43,623 bases of DNA from Enterobacterales bacterium (GTDB lineage: Bacteria > Pseudomonadota > Gammaproteobacteria > Enterobacterales > Enterobacteriaceae). Of this stretch, positions 26,534 to 36,226 are shown one piece after another. The stretch is taken from contig CANJWD010000007.1 of assembly GCA_947478475.1 (NCBI GenBank), positions 1 to 43,623 on the forward strand, given 5' to 3'. The stretch's first letter is position 1. Each line of letters opens with the position of its first letter. The translations under genes were made by a program, and so were the position numbers. Below the pieces are notes generated by a model. The model ran no database searches, was not told the DNA's origin, and saw only the letters and a list, made by a program, of their open reading frames with translations.

Positions 26534-27058
26534 CAGTCAGATTCAGCGCTTCAGTGCTTCAGTGCATAGAGCACTGCCATCAGCGCCTGGCCAGACGCCA
26601 CCATTCCCGCACGGCCACGACACCGAGCCCCAGTAGAATAAAAAATTCTTGCGTAGGTACCGAATGCGAAAAATACTTGTAATCGCAGACAAAAAGATTA
26701 GTCCACAAACAATTCACCCCAAAGCCACGCAGCACGGCATCATTCTGTCGCCAGCCATACCAGACAGCCAACATTGCCACAACAGAAAAGAGGGCAGCCC
26801 ACTGGTATTGCAGAATTTTTTGCCATGGATCCAGCGTGTCATTACCGGAAATATCGGAAACAGACAGAACCCACAATACGATAAACATATAAAGCAGTCC
26901 GGGGACTTTAGTCTGTGGTAACACCGATAACAGCCGCCGGAGGAGGCCTGAAGCAGTGGCGCGAGGTCTCTTCTGCTGGCCAAGTATCCCCCCTGCGGCT
27001 AATAGCGTGCCAAAAAAAATATATTGTAATAGCTCATTCATACTCAAAAAATAGCTTC
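26534..27058 (-). repeat. Duplicated block D, copy 2 (DUF2157 gene 3' half)
   Basis: This resembles 27808-28331, from the shared CAGTCRGATTCAGCG at the 3' flank to the shared AAAAAATAGCTTC at the 5' side. It is far more diverged than blocks A and B: roughly a quarter of positions differ by eye. Confidence 0.75.
26580..27041 (-). pseudogene. Truncated DUF2157 membrane protein (C-terminal half)
   Basis: This 153-residue frame from ATG 27041 (a TTG at 27047 is also in frame) encodes about four membrane helices. It aligns with the C-terminal half of the 357-residue DUF2157 protein at 27835-28908: FFGTLLAAGGIL with FFGMVLAAAGIF, LLYMFIVLWVLS with LLYLFIALWILS, and AVLRGFGVNCLWTNL with AVLRGFGLTFLLINL. 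The N-terminal half is missing because the junction with the apeA block falls at 27058/27059. It may still be expressed as a small membrane protein. Lies between apeA and apeB. Confidence 0.75.
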
Positions 27059-27245
27059 ATTTTTGGTGAATAACGGCGTTTTTTTTATGGGTTATAGCGT
27101 AGTGGCGTAAGAGATGGCCGATTACTTCACTGCAATGGCAGACAGTTTTAGTTGGATATCGCGGTCAAGATTGTTTACCCAACGGTTATAATTACGATGA
27201 ATCTGGCCATTTTCTGCCATTAAATTGTGGCTGTTCACATAATTA
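27059..27245 (-). repeat. Duplicated block A, copy 2
   Basis: Partner of 25139-25325 (three mismatches). In this copy the block continues into the intact apeA gene. Confidence 0.9.
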
Positions 27246-27529
27246 ATGGTGTAACCGGAAGCGGAATAGGTGATGCGAACCGCAGCGCTGTGCTTACGAT
27301 TATCAAGATGGGCGTCAATCACGCCAGGCGAAATTTGATTCATCATCCATTTACGCCCCAGACCCGCCTGAACAATAGCATCCCTTATCTGATCGTTGCT
27401 GTAGTGATGGTGTGAGGAAATGGGTGTCTGAATATTTTGCAGAGTAACAGTACGACCAGTGTTGTGACTGCACGCAGCGATGATTGCAGCACACAATACG
27501 CCCAGCAGTAATGTACAATATTTTTTCAT
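27122..27529 (-). CDS. apeA: Lipoprotein ApeA of the aryl polyene cluster
   Basis: This 135-residue lipoprotein has a Lys-led hydrophobic signal peptide ending in lipobox IAAC (Cys20). The mature part has a SNDQIRDAIVQAGLGRKWMM segment and the C-terminal pattern VNSHNL, then IHRNYNRWVNNLDRDIQL, seen in small lipoproteins at the upstream end of APE clusters. I use ATG 27529; an in-frame ATG at 27544 would put residues before the signal peptide. Function unknown. Here the local order is apeB-apeA-apeC, unlike the apeA-apeB order of E. coli, a result of the duplication history. The gene symbol rests on position and type rather than strong sequence recall. Confidence 0.65.
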   Translation of the reverse strand: MKKYCTLLLGVLCAAIIAACSHNTGRTVTLQNIQTPISSHHHYSNDQIRDAIVQAGLGRKWMMNQISPGVIDAHLDNRKHSAAVRITYSASGYTINYVNSHNLMAENGQIHRNYNRWVNNLDRDIQLKLSAIAVK

Positions 27530-27546
27530 GGACAGCCCTCGCATAC

Positions 27547-27807
27547 TTATTTTGCCAACAGGCCCGGACAGAATTTGTGGTCACAGAATGTATCACAGCT
27601 TGCCAGTAGCATCCGGCCTTTTATCGATGTTTGGGGTTATAAGGGCGTTTTTTTACAGATGAGCAGCCTATGACCAATGCCAATGTTGTCAAGCTGTTGC
27701 TCTACGGTAAATCCTGCCAGCATAAGGCACCGCAGAAAATCTTCAGCGTGGTAGAAACGGCTATTGCCGTTAGCCATAGCGGTGAAATAGAGTGACAACG
27801 CATTGAT
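27547..27807 (-). repeat. Duplicated block B, copy 2
   Basis: Partner of 25323-25587. The match ends at 27807/25587, where this copy switches to DNA downstream of the DUF2157 gene. Confidence 0.9.
27637..27807 (-). pseudogene. apeB remnant (last 57 codons)
   Basis: The 3' end of apeB, with the same TAA at 27637-27639, survives between the DUF2157 gene and apeA. The 5' four-fifths of the gene, including the SAM-binding motif, are gone. The upstream junction (27807/27808) joins it to the 3' flank of the DUF2157 gene. Confidence 0.85.
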
Positions 27808-27834
27808 TCAGTCGGATTCAGCGAAGACAGATTG

Positions 27835-28908
27835 TTATCCACGCTGGCCCAGATGCCACAGTGTTTCCGCTTTTCTTCCCACGGCCCATAAAGTTAGCGC
27901 CAGTACCGTAAAGAATACTGTTTCGGGTATTGCATCCCAGAAATATTCGAAATAGCGTGTATAGAGATTAATCAGCAAAAAAGTCAGCCCAAAGCCACGC
28001 AGCACGGCATCGTCGTGTCGCAGGCCGTACCAGATAGCCGCTATCGCCACAACAGCAAAGAGAACAGACCAGTGAAAAAGCTCGTATTGCCGGATTTTTT
28101 GCCATTGATCCAGCTCACTGTAATTACCGAAAATAGACAGAATCCACAATGCAATAAACAGATAAAGCAGTCCGATGACCTTAGTTTGTGGTGACATCGA
28201 TAACAGCCGCTGCTGAAACCCTGACGCGCTGGCCACGGCGCTATTTTGCTGGCTGAAGATCCCTGCTGCGGCTAACACCATGCCAAAAAAAACAAAGCGC
28301 AGCGGATAGTTCATACCCAAAAAATAGCTTCCGTATCCAGAACGATACCCTGTTTCAGCGCCCATCCAGCTACCGAGAGAGAGTAGCGCAAATACCCAAA
28401 TCAGTTTTGAGGGCAAGCATACTCCTAATAGCCCGTAGCATATTGCTGCTATTAAAAATAGCACTGAGTAGTGACCAGAACCGTTATCAAATGCCACACC
28501 GAAAAAGAAGAGAGATGTGGCCAGTGCAAGCACACCGAGAAAAAAAACAGCCTCGTTGCTATAGAAGCGATGCGGGTAACGCTGCCGCAGCATCAGGCCG
28601 TAGTTAAAAATCAGGGCAGCAAGCGCCACAAAAATGCTGCCGGACATCCCAGGAGCTGACATAAAGAAATCCTTGAGATAGCTGGTTATAGCGGTGGACA
28701 GCGCGATAAGCAGACAAAAAACAGCGACAATAAAGGCATAGCGCGCCGTGCGTTGCCAGTCAAAGGTGGCGACAGCTATGGAACCTGCAAGTCTGGTGGC
28801 TGTTTGTTCATCAACGATGCCATTTTGGCGCCACTGCTTGATAACCTTGCTAACTACCCTATGCTGTTTGCCAGGCAGCGTCATGGTAATCGATTTTTGT
28901 TCTGGCAT
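27835..28908 (-). CDS. DUF2157 multi-pass membrane protein
   Basis: This 357-residue protein has an N-terminal cytoplasmic part (about 1-55) with KQWRQNGIVDEQTATRLAGSI, typical of DUF2157, then roughly nine to ten membrane helices. The function of the family is unknown. A strong Shine-Dalgarno (AGGAGAAA) precedes the ATG at 28908. It lies between the valS stop and the ape genes and was partly duplicated together with apeA and apeB. Whether it serves the APE pathway is open. Confidence 0.8.
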   Translation of the reverse strand: MPEQKSITMTLPGKQHRVVSKVIKQWRQNGIVDEQTATRLAGSIAVATFDWQRTARYAFIVAVFCLLIALSTAITSYLKDFFMSAPGMSGSIFVALAALIFNYGLMLRQRYPHRFYSNEAVFFLGVLALATSLFFFGVAFDNGSGHYSVLFLIAAICYGLLGVCLPSKLIWVFALLSLGSWMGAETGYRSGYGSYFLGMNYPLRFVFFGMVLAAAGIFSQQNSAVASASGFQQRLLSMSPQTKVIGLLYLFIALWILSIFGNYSELDQWQKIRQYELFHWSVLFAVVAIAAIWYGLRHDDAVLRGFGLTFLLINLYTRYFEYFWDAIPETVFFTVLALTLWAVGRKAETLWHLGQRG

Positions 28909-28944
28909 GGATTTTCTCCTATTTTTATATAATGACCTCCGCTG

Positions 28945-31842
28945 TCAGAGCGATCGGATGGTAGCAAGCTGTTGCGCTAATTTTTGCGCTGCTTCGGTAC
29001 AGGCGGCTAATCTTGCCCGTTCATTGCTGACCACCGTTTCTGGTGCGCGCGTAATGAAACCGGCGTTGCTCAGTTTTGCCTCGATAGCGCTTATTTCACT
29101 ATCCAGTTTAGCCGCTTCCCGGGTTAGTCGGGCGATTTCGCTCGGTTTATCAATCAGCCGGGCCATCGGAATCAACAGCTGCGCCCCTTCTATGCGTTTG
29201 CTCACGGAAACCGGGCCTTTTTCACCCGCAGGCAGCAGAGTAATAGTGGTAAGACGTGCGACGGCCTGAATAAGCGCGTTCTGTTCCTGCACCCGGCGCG
29301 TCACATCAACCGTGGCGCCCAGTAACAGCGCTTCCAGTGGCTGAGCCGGCGGAATATTCATTTCTGCCCGGATATTACGGACGGCGGTCACCATCTGCTG
29401 GATCCATTCGAGATCGCCGACAGCATGCGGATCATTCAGGCTGGCATCATAGTGCGGAAAAGGTTGCAGCATAATCGTCTCACCGGTGATGCCTTTGCGC
29501 TGTTTCAGCTGCTGCCAGAGCGTTTCCGTAATAAATGGAATGATGGGGTGCGCCAGGCGCAATAGCGCTTCCAGAACCTCAATCAGCGTGTGGCGTGTAC
29601 CACGCAGTTGTGCTGGCGAGCCGCTGTTTAGCACCGGTTTGCTCAGCTCCAGGTACCAGTCACAGAATTGATTCCAGGTAAAATCGTAGAGCGTGCTGGC
29701 CGCGAGATCAAAACGATAGCTGTCAATTGCCTCGCGGTAGAGATGTACCGTTTGGTTAAATTTAGCCAGAATCCAGCGGTCGGCAAGGGAGAGTATCCTG
29801 GCTGCATCGCACTGCGGCTCACTCTCTGACGCTTCGGTGTTCATCAGGACAAAACGGCTGGCGTTCCACAGTTTATTACAGAAGTTACGGTAGCCCTCCA
29901 GGCGTTTCATATCCCAGTTAATATCCCTGCCGGTCGCTGCCAGTGCTGCCAGGGTGAAACGCAGTGCATCAGTGCCATGAGGCTTAATGCCCTGTGGAAA
30001 CTGTTTTGCAGTGCGCTGACTTATTTTTTCAGCCCGCTGCGGTTGCATCATCGTATCAGTGCGTTTCGCCAGTAACTGTTGCAGCGAGATGCCGTCGATC
30101 ATGTCTAAGGGATCAATGACATTCCCCTTTGACTTGGACATTTTTTGTCCTTCTTCGTCACGGATCAAGCCGGTGATGTAGACTGTTTTGAACGGCACCT
30201 GAGGCTTCCCCTGTTCATCTTTGGCAAGGTGCAGGGTCAGCATTATCATGCGTGCGATCCAGAAGAAAATAATGTCAAAGCCACTGGTCAGCACCTGGGT
30301 CGGATGAAACGTTTTTAGCGCCGCCGTCTGCTCTGGCCAGCCAAGGGTTGAGAAGGTCCATAAACCGGAAGAAAACCAGGTATCAAGAACGTCTTCATCC
30401 TGACGCAGCTCCAGGTCAGCGGGCAAATTATGCGCCAGACGCACTTCGGCTTCATTACGGCCGACATAAACGTCTCCCTGTGCGTCGTACCACGCCGGAA
30501 TTTGGTGTCCCCACCATAACTGGCGTGAGATACACCAGTCCTGGATATCGTTCATCCAGGCGTAGTACATATTTTCGTACTGCTTCGGGACAAACTGGAT
30601 GTCTCCCTGTTTAACGGCAGCAATGGCCACTTGTGCCAGGGGCGCAGTGCGCACATACCACTGGTCGGTTAGCATCGGTTCAATCACCACACCACCGCGA
30701 TCACCATAGGGCACGCTGAGGTGATGTGCTTTAACCTCTTCCAGCAGGCCGAGCTGTTCACATTCGCTGATCACGATTTTACGTGCCGCAAAACGTTCCA
30801 GACCGCGAAATTGTTCCGGGATGGTTGTGCTGTAAATATCGCTGATTTCGCCATTGGTATCGAAAACTTCTGCCTGATGGCGGAGGGTTCCCTCCAGCGT
30901 TAGTATGTTGATCATAGGTAAACGGTGGCGTTTACCGACGTGGTAGTCGTTAAAATCGTGTGCCGGTGTTATTTTTACGCAACCGGTCCCTTTTTCCTGA
31001 TCAGCGTATTCGTCGCCCAGAATCGGGATACGGCGGCCCACCAGTGGCACCATCGCATCACAGCCGATCAAATCCTGATAACGGGGGTCTTGCGGATTCA
31101 CCGCAATGGCCGTATCCCCCAGCATCGTTTCCGGACGGGTGGTGGCAACGACCAGATAATTTTTGCCAGCGGCAGTCTTTACCCCATCGGCCAGCGGGTA
31201 GCGCAGATACCACATAAAACCACTGGATTCACGATTTTCCACTTCCAAATCAGAAATGGCCGTTTGCAGTTTGGGATCCCAGTTGACCAGACGTTTGCCA
31301 CGGTAGATCAAACCTTGCCGGTAGAGGCATACGAACGCTTCCTTCACAGCATCAGAAAGGCCTGTGTCAAGGGTAAAACGTTCACGTTCCCAGTCTATTG
31401 AATTACCCAGCCGGCGCATCTGGCGTGTAATGGTGCTGCCTGACTGAGCTTTCCACTGCCAGATTTTATCGATAAAGGCGGCACGACCATAATCGTGGCG
31501 TGTTTTCCCTTCTTCAGTAGCGATTTTGCGTTCCACCACCATCTGTGTTGCGATGCCGGCATGATCACAGCCTGTCTGCCAGAGTGTGTTTTTTCCCTGC
31601 ATGCGCTGGTAGCGGATCATGATGTCCATAATGGTCTGCTGGAAAGCGTGACCCATATGTAGACTGCCCGTGACATTGGGAGGCGGGATCATGATGCAGA
31701 AGCTCTCTTTGCTGGTATCACCATGAGGTTTAAAATAGCCTTGCTCTTCCCACCAGGCATAGAGCGGTTGTTCAATATCCTGTGGGCTATAGGCTTTATC
31801 AAGGGCAGCTGGCTGGCAGGTATCCACAAATGCTTTTTTCAT
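28945..31842 (-). CDS. valS: Valyl-tRNA synthetase
   Basis: ValS charges tRNA-Val with valine. The 965-residue class I synthetase has the HIGH box as [14 protein letters not shown] (His62-His65), the editing-domain block [25 protein letters not shown], the KMSKS box in [14 protein letters not shown], and a C-terminal coiled coil. The ATG at 31842 adds about 13 residues before the point where E. coli ValS begins. valS-holC-pepA is the standard order. No lesions seen. Confidence 0.97.
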   Translation of the reverse strand: MKKAFVDTCQPAALDKAYSPQDIEQPLYAWWEEQGYFKPHGDTSKESFCIMIPPPNVTGSLHMGHAFQQTIMDIMIRYQRMQGKNTLWQTGCDHAGIATQMVVERKIATEEGKTRHDYGRAAFIDKIWQWKAQSGSTITRQMRRLGNSIDWERERFTLDTGLSDAVKEAFVCLYRQGLIYRGKRLVNWDPKLQTAISDLEVENRESSGFMWYLRYPLADGVKTAAGKNYLVVATTRPETMLGDTAIAVNPQDPRYQDLIGCDAMVPLVGRRIPILGDEYADQEKGTGCVKITPAHDFNDYHVGKRHRLPMINILTLEGTLRHQAEVFDTNGEISDIYSTTIPEQFRGLERFAARKIVISECEQLGLLEEVKAHHLSVPYGDRGGVVIEPMLTDQWYVRTAPLAQVAIAAVKQGDIQFVPKQYENMYYAWMNDIQDWCISRQLWWGHQIPAWYDAQGDVYVGRNEAEVRLAHNLPADLELRQDEDVLDTWFSSGLWTFSTLGWPEQTAALKTFHPTQVLTSGFDIIFFWIARMIMLTLHLAKDEQGKPQVPFKTVYITGLIRDEEGQKMSKSKGNVIDPLDMIDGISLQQLLAKRTDTMMQPQRAEKISQRTAKQFPQGIKPHGTDALRFTLAALAATGRDINWDMKRLEGYRNFCNKLWNASRFVLMNTEASESEPQCDAARILSLADRWILAKFNQTVHLYREAIDSYRFDLAASTLYDFTWNQFCDWYLELSKPVLNSGSPAQLRGTRHTLIEVLEALLRLAHPIIPFITETLWQQLKQRKGITGETIMLQPFPHYDASLNDPHAVGDLEWIQQMVTAVRNIRAEMNIPPAQPLEALLLGATVDVTRRVQEQNALIQAVARLTTITLLPAGEKGPVSVSKRIEGAQLLIPMARLIDKPSEIARLTREAAKLDSEISAIEAKLSNAGFITRAPETVVSNERARLAACTEAAQKLAQQLATIRSL

Positions 31843-31855
31843 GTTATTTTTTTAT

Positions 31856-32317
31856 TCAGTTGGTTGGCGGTGTTGCCGTTTTCAAATGGAAGCCAGCACG
31901 GCGATAAAAGGTATACCGCTCGCGCGCCTGCTGTTTTAAGGCTGTTTCATAAGGTACAAAATCTATCACTTCACAGAAGGTGCTGGCAAAAGTCGCGCAC
32001 TCTGGCAGCAGGCTTATTAGCAGGTCACGCGGCGCATTGCCGCGGCGCGCAGGCCAGGCCAGTTCTACAGGTGCGCCCTGTCCGGGACCTTCACCGGCCA
32101 GATTATGAGGCACGAACGAAAAAGGCGGGCGCTGCCAGAGGGCTTCATCCAGACGCTCTGCCTGTTGCGTGTTTTCACAAAAAATGAGTACGCGCTTCCC
32201 CTCACGCCAGTGCATGGCGGCGAGTTCACAGGCCAGAACCTCTGCTGCTGCCAGCGGGTCAGTGGATTCATGCTGTTCGGGCAGGTATTCGAGCAGGTAG
32301 AAGGTGACATTTTTCAT
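31856..32317 (-). CDS. holC: DNA polymerase III chi subunit
   Basis: HolC (chi) links the clamp loader to SSB. The 153-residue protein matches the family: MKNVTFYLLE start, RLDEALWQRP, SFVPHNLAGEG, DFVPYETALKQQARERY and a C-terminal FHLKTAT. It starts 26 nt after the pepA stop, in a spacer made of 13-bp repeats, and ends 14 nt before valS. Confidence 0.95.
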   Translation of the reverse strand: MKNVTFYLLEYLPEQHESTDPLAAAEVLACELAAMHWREGKRVLIFCENTQQAERLDEALWQRPPFSFVPHNLAGEGPGQGAPVELAWPARRGNAPRDLLISLLPECATFASTFCEVIDFVPYETALKQQARERYTFYRRAGFHLKTATPPTN

Positions 32318-32318
32318 T

Positions 32319-32358
32319 AATCGTCACCGCTAATCGTCATCATTAATCGTCATCACTG
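32319..32358 (-). repeat. Three 13-bp tandem repeats over the pepA stop
   Basis: TAATCGTCACCGC, TAATCGTCATCAT and TAATCGTCATCAC (plus-strand reading) run from about 32319 to 32358. The outermost copy holds the pepA codons Asp-Asp-Asp-stop; the others fill the pepA-holC spacer. Confidence 0.85.
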
Positions 32359-33854
32359 CTCCCGGCACGGTTTAATAAAAATTGTGCCAGCAGGGCGACC
32401 GGGCGACCGGTAGCGCCTTTATTGTCGCCGCTGCGCCATGCTGTCCCGGCGATGTCGAGATGCGCCCAGTGATATTTCGCGGTAAAACGTGACAAAAAAC
32501 ACCCCGCCGTGATGGTCCCGGCGGCGCGTCCGCCGATGTTCGCCATATCAGCAAAATTGGAGTCGAGCTGTTCGTTATACTCATCCGCCAGTGGTAGCCG
32601 CCAGGCACGGTCACCCGCCTGCTCAGAGGCGGTGATCAGTTCATGAGCTAATGGATTGTGATTTGACATTAAGCCGCTGATATGGTGACCGAGAGCAATC
32701 ACGCAGGCGCCCGTTAAGGTGGCAATATCAATCACCAGTTCCGGGTCAAAACGCTCAACGTAGGTCAGGGCATCACACAATATCAGACGACCTTCAGCAT
32801 CAGTATTCAGGACTTCAATGGTCTGGCCCGAAAGACTGGTGACGATATCCCCTGGGCGATAGGCATGGCCCCCTGGCATATTTTCACAACCGGCGATGAC
32901 GCCAGTAACGTTCAGTGGCAACTGCAATCTGGCTACTACCGACATCACACCGAAAACGCAGGCCGCGCCACACATGTCATATTTCATCTCATCCATATTT
33001 GCGCCGGGTTTGAGGGAAATACCGCCGGAATCAAATGTGACACCCTTGCCCACCAGTACAATCGGTTTAACGTCCGGATTTGGGTTACCCCTGTATTCGA
33101 TAATGGACATTAATGATTCGTTTTGAGAACCCTGACCAACAGCCAGCCAGGCATTCATCCCGAGCTCTTTCATCTGCTGTTCACCCAGCACGCGTACAGA
33201 CATGTGCGTGCTGAATGCCGCGGCCAGTTGATGGGCTTGCGCCGCCAGCCAGGCGGCATTACAGATGTTGGATGGCATATTCGCTAAATCTTTAGCACTC
33301 TTAATGCCCTCGGAAATAGCCATACCGTGCCGGACAGCCTGCTCACCACAGGTTAATTCGCGGCGGGTTGGTACGTTAAAGACCATCTTGCGTAGCGGGC
33401 GACGCTGCTCGATTTTATTGCTTTTAAGGCGGTCAAACAGGTAGAGTGCGTCGTTAATAGTTTCTATCGCCTGGCGTATTTTCCAGTAAATAGTGCGGCC
33501 CTTGACATGCAGTTCGGTCAAAAAACAGGTGGCTTCCATTGATCCGCTGTCATTAAGAGCACGGATAGTGTGCTGAAGAATGTGTCTGTACTGACGTTCA
33601 TCGAGCTCACGCCCTTTGCCACACCCCATCAACAAAATGCGTTCTGAGGGAATGCCGGGGACCTGGTGCAACAGAAGCGTTTGCCCAATTTTTCCTTCCA
33701 GTGCCCCGCGCCGCAATAACGCGCTGATGTGACCACCACTGATTTTATCGATTTGCTCAGCACCAGGGGAGAGACGGCGAGGTTCGAAAACACCGACAAC
33801 GATACAGGCGCTGCGCTGTTTCTCCGGGCTACCACTTTTTACACTGAACTCCAT
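32343..33854 (-). CDS. pepA: Leucyl aminopeptidase PepA
   Basis: PepA is a hexameric two-metal M17 aminopeptidase. In E. coli it also binds DNA, in carAB control and Xer recombination. The 503-residue protein equals E. coli PepA in length and is highly similar from [16 protein letters not shown] onward. The active-site block includes [22 protein letters not shown] and [19 protein letters not shown] precedes the ATG. It diverges from lptF, and its stop lies in a 13-bp repeat array. Confidence 0.98.
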   Translation of the reverse strand: MEFSVKSGSPEKQRSACIVVGVFEPRRLSPGAEQIDKISGGHISALLRRGALEGKIGQTLLLHQVPGIPSERILLMGCGKGRELDERQYRHILQHTIRALNDSGSMEATCFLTELHVKGRTIYWKIRQAIETINDALYLFDRLKSNKIEQRRPLRKMVFNVPTRRELTCGEQAVRHGMAISEGIKSAKDLANMPSNICNAAWLAAQAHQLAAAFSTHMSVRVLGEQQMKELGMNAWLAVGQGSQNESLMSIIEYRGNPNPDVKPIVLVGKGVTFDSGGISLKPGANMDEMKYDMCGAACVFGVMSVVARLQLPLNVTGVIAGCENMPGGHAYRPGDIVTSLSGQTIEVLNTDAEGRLILCDALTYVERFDPELVIDIATLTGACVIALGHHISGLMSNHNPLAHELITASEQAGDRAWRLPLADEYNEQLDSNFADMANIGGRAAGTITAGCFLSRFTAKYHWAHLDIAGTAWRSGDNKGATGRPVALLAQFLLNRAGSSDDD

Positions 33855-34014
33855 GTACTCTCCTAAAATTTAAAGACAACAGAGCGGGCTGCCGCTAAAA
33901 TGTACAAAGTTGTCATAGAATGAAGCGACGTAGCAACTTAGATAGCAACATTAGATAGCAACTTAGCGAAAAATTTCACCGACTTCCCCGAACGTTCTTA
34001 ACAGGTAATTACGT
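33855..34014. promoter_or_regulatory. Divergent pepA-lptF intergenic region with 12-13 bp repeats
   Basis: This 160-bp gap must hold promoters for both pepA and lptF. I see no convincing -35/-10 pair. Three tandem units starting TAGCAAC (33931, 33943, 33956; 12-13 bp each) lie 50-80 bp before lptF. Confidence 0.6.
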
Positions 34015-35106
34015 GTGACTGCCATTAGATATTTAGTATGGGAAATCACTAAAAGCCAGACGGCGATTCTGCTGGTCCTGATGCTTATCTTTTTCAGCCA
34101 GAGACTGGTACGGATAGTAGCAGCCGCCGCAGATGGCGATATTCCAGCCAGTTTAGTGCTCTCACTGCTGGGTTTTGGTATGCCCGCGATGGCGCAACTG
34201 ATTTTACCGTTAAGTTTATTTCTTGGAATATTAATGGCCCTGGGTAAATTGTATACGGAAAGTGAAATCACCGCTATGCAGGCCTGCGGTTTAGGAAAAA
34301 AAACACTTGTTATTTCAGTGCTCATTCTGGCGATCATTACCTCTGTGGTTGCCGCAGTCAACGCTATCTGGTTTGGCCCCTGGTCTGCTAAACATCAGGA
34401 TAAAATACTGGCTGAAGTAAAATCCAATCCCTCTCTTGCCGCCATGGTTGAAGGGCAGTTCCAGGTCTACCAGAATGGTAGCCTGGTACTGTTTATTGGT
34501 GATATCAGCAAGCAACAGGCTAGCCGCTTCTTTTTGGCGCAATTGAGGCCTGATGGTAATCAGCGTCCTTCGATAGTAGTGGCTGATCAAGGAAAGATGC
34601 AGGAACGTGCTGATGGCTCGAAAGTGATACTCTTCAATAGCGGGACCCGCTATGAAGGGAGTGCGTTATTGCGTGATTTTCGCATCACTGATTTTACTGA
34701 TTACAAGGCAGTACTCAGTCATCAGAAAGTGACTATCGAGAGCAGTGATGCTGCACATATGTCGATGAGTCAGCTGCGCAGTGGCACGCAACCGGAGTTT
34801 CTTGTTGAGCTCCACTGGCGCCTGACGCTGATTTTTTCGGTCATCATTATGGCGCTTCTGGTGGTACCGCTTAGTGCGGTAAATCCTCGTCAGGGGCGAA
34901 TATTAAGCATGCTTCCGGCAATATTGCTCTATTTGATTTTTTTCCTGACGCAAAGTACGCTGCGCTCCCGCGCTAGCGCGGGTACGTTTGCGCCTTTAGT
35001 CTGGATGTGGGTGGTTAACACGGCTTATCTGACGCTGGCTATTGTGCTTAACCTGTGGGATAGCCCGGCGGTCCGTAAGTTGTGTGCACGTTGCAGAAGG
35101 TGGTAA
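34015..35106 (+). CDS. lptF: LPS export permease LptF
   Basis: LptF and LptG form the inner-membrane permease of the LptB2FGC LPS extractor. The 363-residue protein has membrane helices at about 15-37, 60-80 and 100-120, a periplasmic jellyroll domain (about 130-255) and three C-terminal helices. Conserved are GDIPASLVLSLLGFGMP, LGKLYTESEITAMQACGL, TRYEGSALLRDFRITDF and the helix VVPLSAVNPRQGRILSMLPA. The start is GTG 34015, giving MTAIRYLVWE, aligned with E. coli. lptG follows after 3 nt. Confidence 0.96.
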   Translation: MTAIRYLVWEITKSQTAILLVLMLIFFSQRLVRIVAAAADGDIPASLVLSLLGFGMPAMAQLILPLSLFLGILMALGKLYTESEITAMQACGLGKKTLVISVLILAIITSVVAAVNAIWFGPWSAKHQDKILAEVKSNPSLAAMVEGQFQVYQNGSLVLFIGDISKQQASRFFLAQLRPDGNQRPSIVVADQGKMQERADGSKVILFNSGTRYEGSALLRDFRITDFTDYKAVLSHQKVTIESSDAAHMSMSQLRSGTQPEFLVELHWRLTLIFSVIIMALLVVPLSAVNPRQGRILSMLPAILLYLIFFLTQSTLRSRASAGTFAPLVWMWVVNTAYLTLAIVLNLWDSPAVRKLCARCRRW

Positions 35107-35109
35107 CTA

Positions 35110-36222
35110 ATGTTGTTCGGTATCCTGGATCGTTATATCGGACGGAGCATTTTCGCTACCATCATGATGACATTATTCATGCTGGTGTCGCTCTCAGGTG
35201 TCATTAAATTTGTTGACCAGTTACGTAAAGTAGGCGATGGCGATTACTCAGTCTTTGCTGCGGCTGTCTATACTTTGTTCAGTGCGCCACAAGATATCCA
35301 GATCTTTTTCCCGATGGCGGTACTGCTAGGGGCGTTATTAGGTCTTGGTACTCTGGCCAGTCACAGTGAATTGGTGGCAATGCAGGCCGCGGGTTTTACC
35401 CGCATACAGGTTGCCATCTCAGTGATAAAAATAGCCGTCCCCTTGGCGTTACTGGCTATGGCGATGAGTGAATGGGTTGCTCCGGTAAGCGAAAATATGG
35501 CGCGTAATTACCGGGCACAAAAAATATACGGGGGCTCGTTCCTTTCGACACAAAGTGGTTTACGGGCGCAAAGTGGTTTATGGGCGACACAAAGTGGTTT
35601 ATGGGCTAAAGATGGACTGGATTTTATCTATATTGAACATATCCAGAGCGATAATGAACTTTCCGGTGTCAATATTTATCGTTTTGATCAACGCAATCGC
35701 CTGCAATCCGTGAGCCATGCTGCTACGGCAATTTTTGAAGATAACCGGTGGCAGCTATTTCAGATTGATGAATCAGATTTAAGTGATCCGGCGCAGATAA
35801 ATGGCACGCAGCGCTTAATGGCGGAGTGGCGGACGAATCTGACCCCCGACAAACTGGGGAGCGTTGTAATGAGCCCTGAGGCGCTGTCGGTGAGTCGATT
35901 ACATAGCTATGCTAACTATCTGGAGCAAAGCGGGCAGGAATCGGGTCGTTACCGGTTAACGATGTGGAACAAACTGCTGTCACCGCTCACCGTCACTGTG
36001 ATGATGCTAATGGCGCTGTCGTTTATTTTTGGGCCATTACGCACGGTGCCTATGGGAGTGCGTGTATTAACTGGCATTGGCTGTGGTTTTATTTTTTATG
36101 TGCTGGATCAAATTATTGGGCCACTGAGCCTGGTTTACGGTATGCCGCCGGCCATGGGTGCGCTGTTGCCCAGCCTTCTGTTCCTGCTGATCAGTATTTA
36201 TCTGTTATTGAAACGCCGATAA
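35110..36222 (+). CDS. lptG: LPS export permease LptG
   Basis: LptG is the partner of LptF in LPS extraction. The 370-residue protein keeps the family plan: FGILDRYIGRSIFATIMM start, KFVDQLRKVGDGDY, FTRIQVAISV, the jellyroll, and the C-terminal block FIFGPLRTVPMGVRV. It is longer than E. coli LptG (360). An 18-21 bp unit is present three times (35551-35610), giving QSGLRA-QSGLWAT-QSGLWAK where E. coli has a single QQGLWAK. This adds 13 residues at the start of the periplasmic domain. Confidence 0.96.
   Translation: MLFGILDRYIGRSIFATIMMTLFMLVSLSGVIKFVDQLRKVGDGDYSVFAAAVYTLFSAPQDIQIFFPMAVLLGALLGLGTLASHSELVAMQAAGFTRIQVAISVIKIAVPLALLAMAMSEWVAPVSENMARNYRAQKIYGGSFLSTQSGLRAQSGLWATQSGLWAKDGLDFIYIEHIQSDNELSGVNIYRFDQRNRLQSVSHAATAIFEDNRWQLFQIDESDLSDPAQINGTQRLMAEWRTNLTPDKLGSVVMSPEALSVSRLHSYANYLEQSGQESGRYRLTMWNKLLSPLTVTVMMLMALSFIFGPLRTVPMGVRVLTGIGCGFIFYVLDQIIGPLSLVYGMPPAMGALLPSLLFLLISIYLLLKRR
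35551..35610 (+). repeat. In-frame triplication inside lptG
   Basis: Units beginning CAAAGTGGTTTA lie at 35551 (18 bp), 35569 (21 bp) and 35590 (21 bp). They are in frame, encode repeats of QSGL(R/W)A, and insert 13 residues in the LptG periplasmic domain. Confidence 0.92.
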
Positions 36223-36226
36223 CAGG

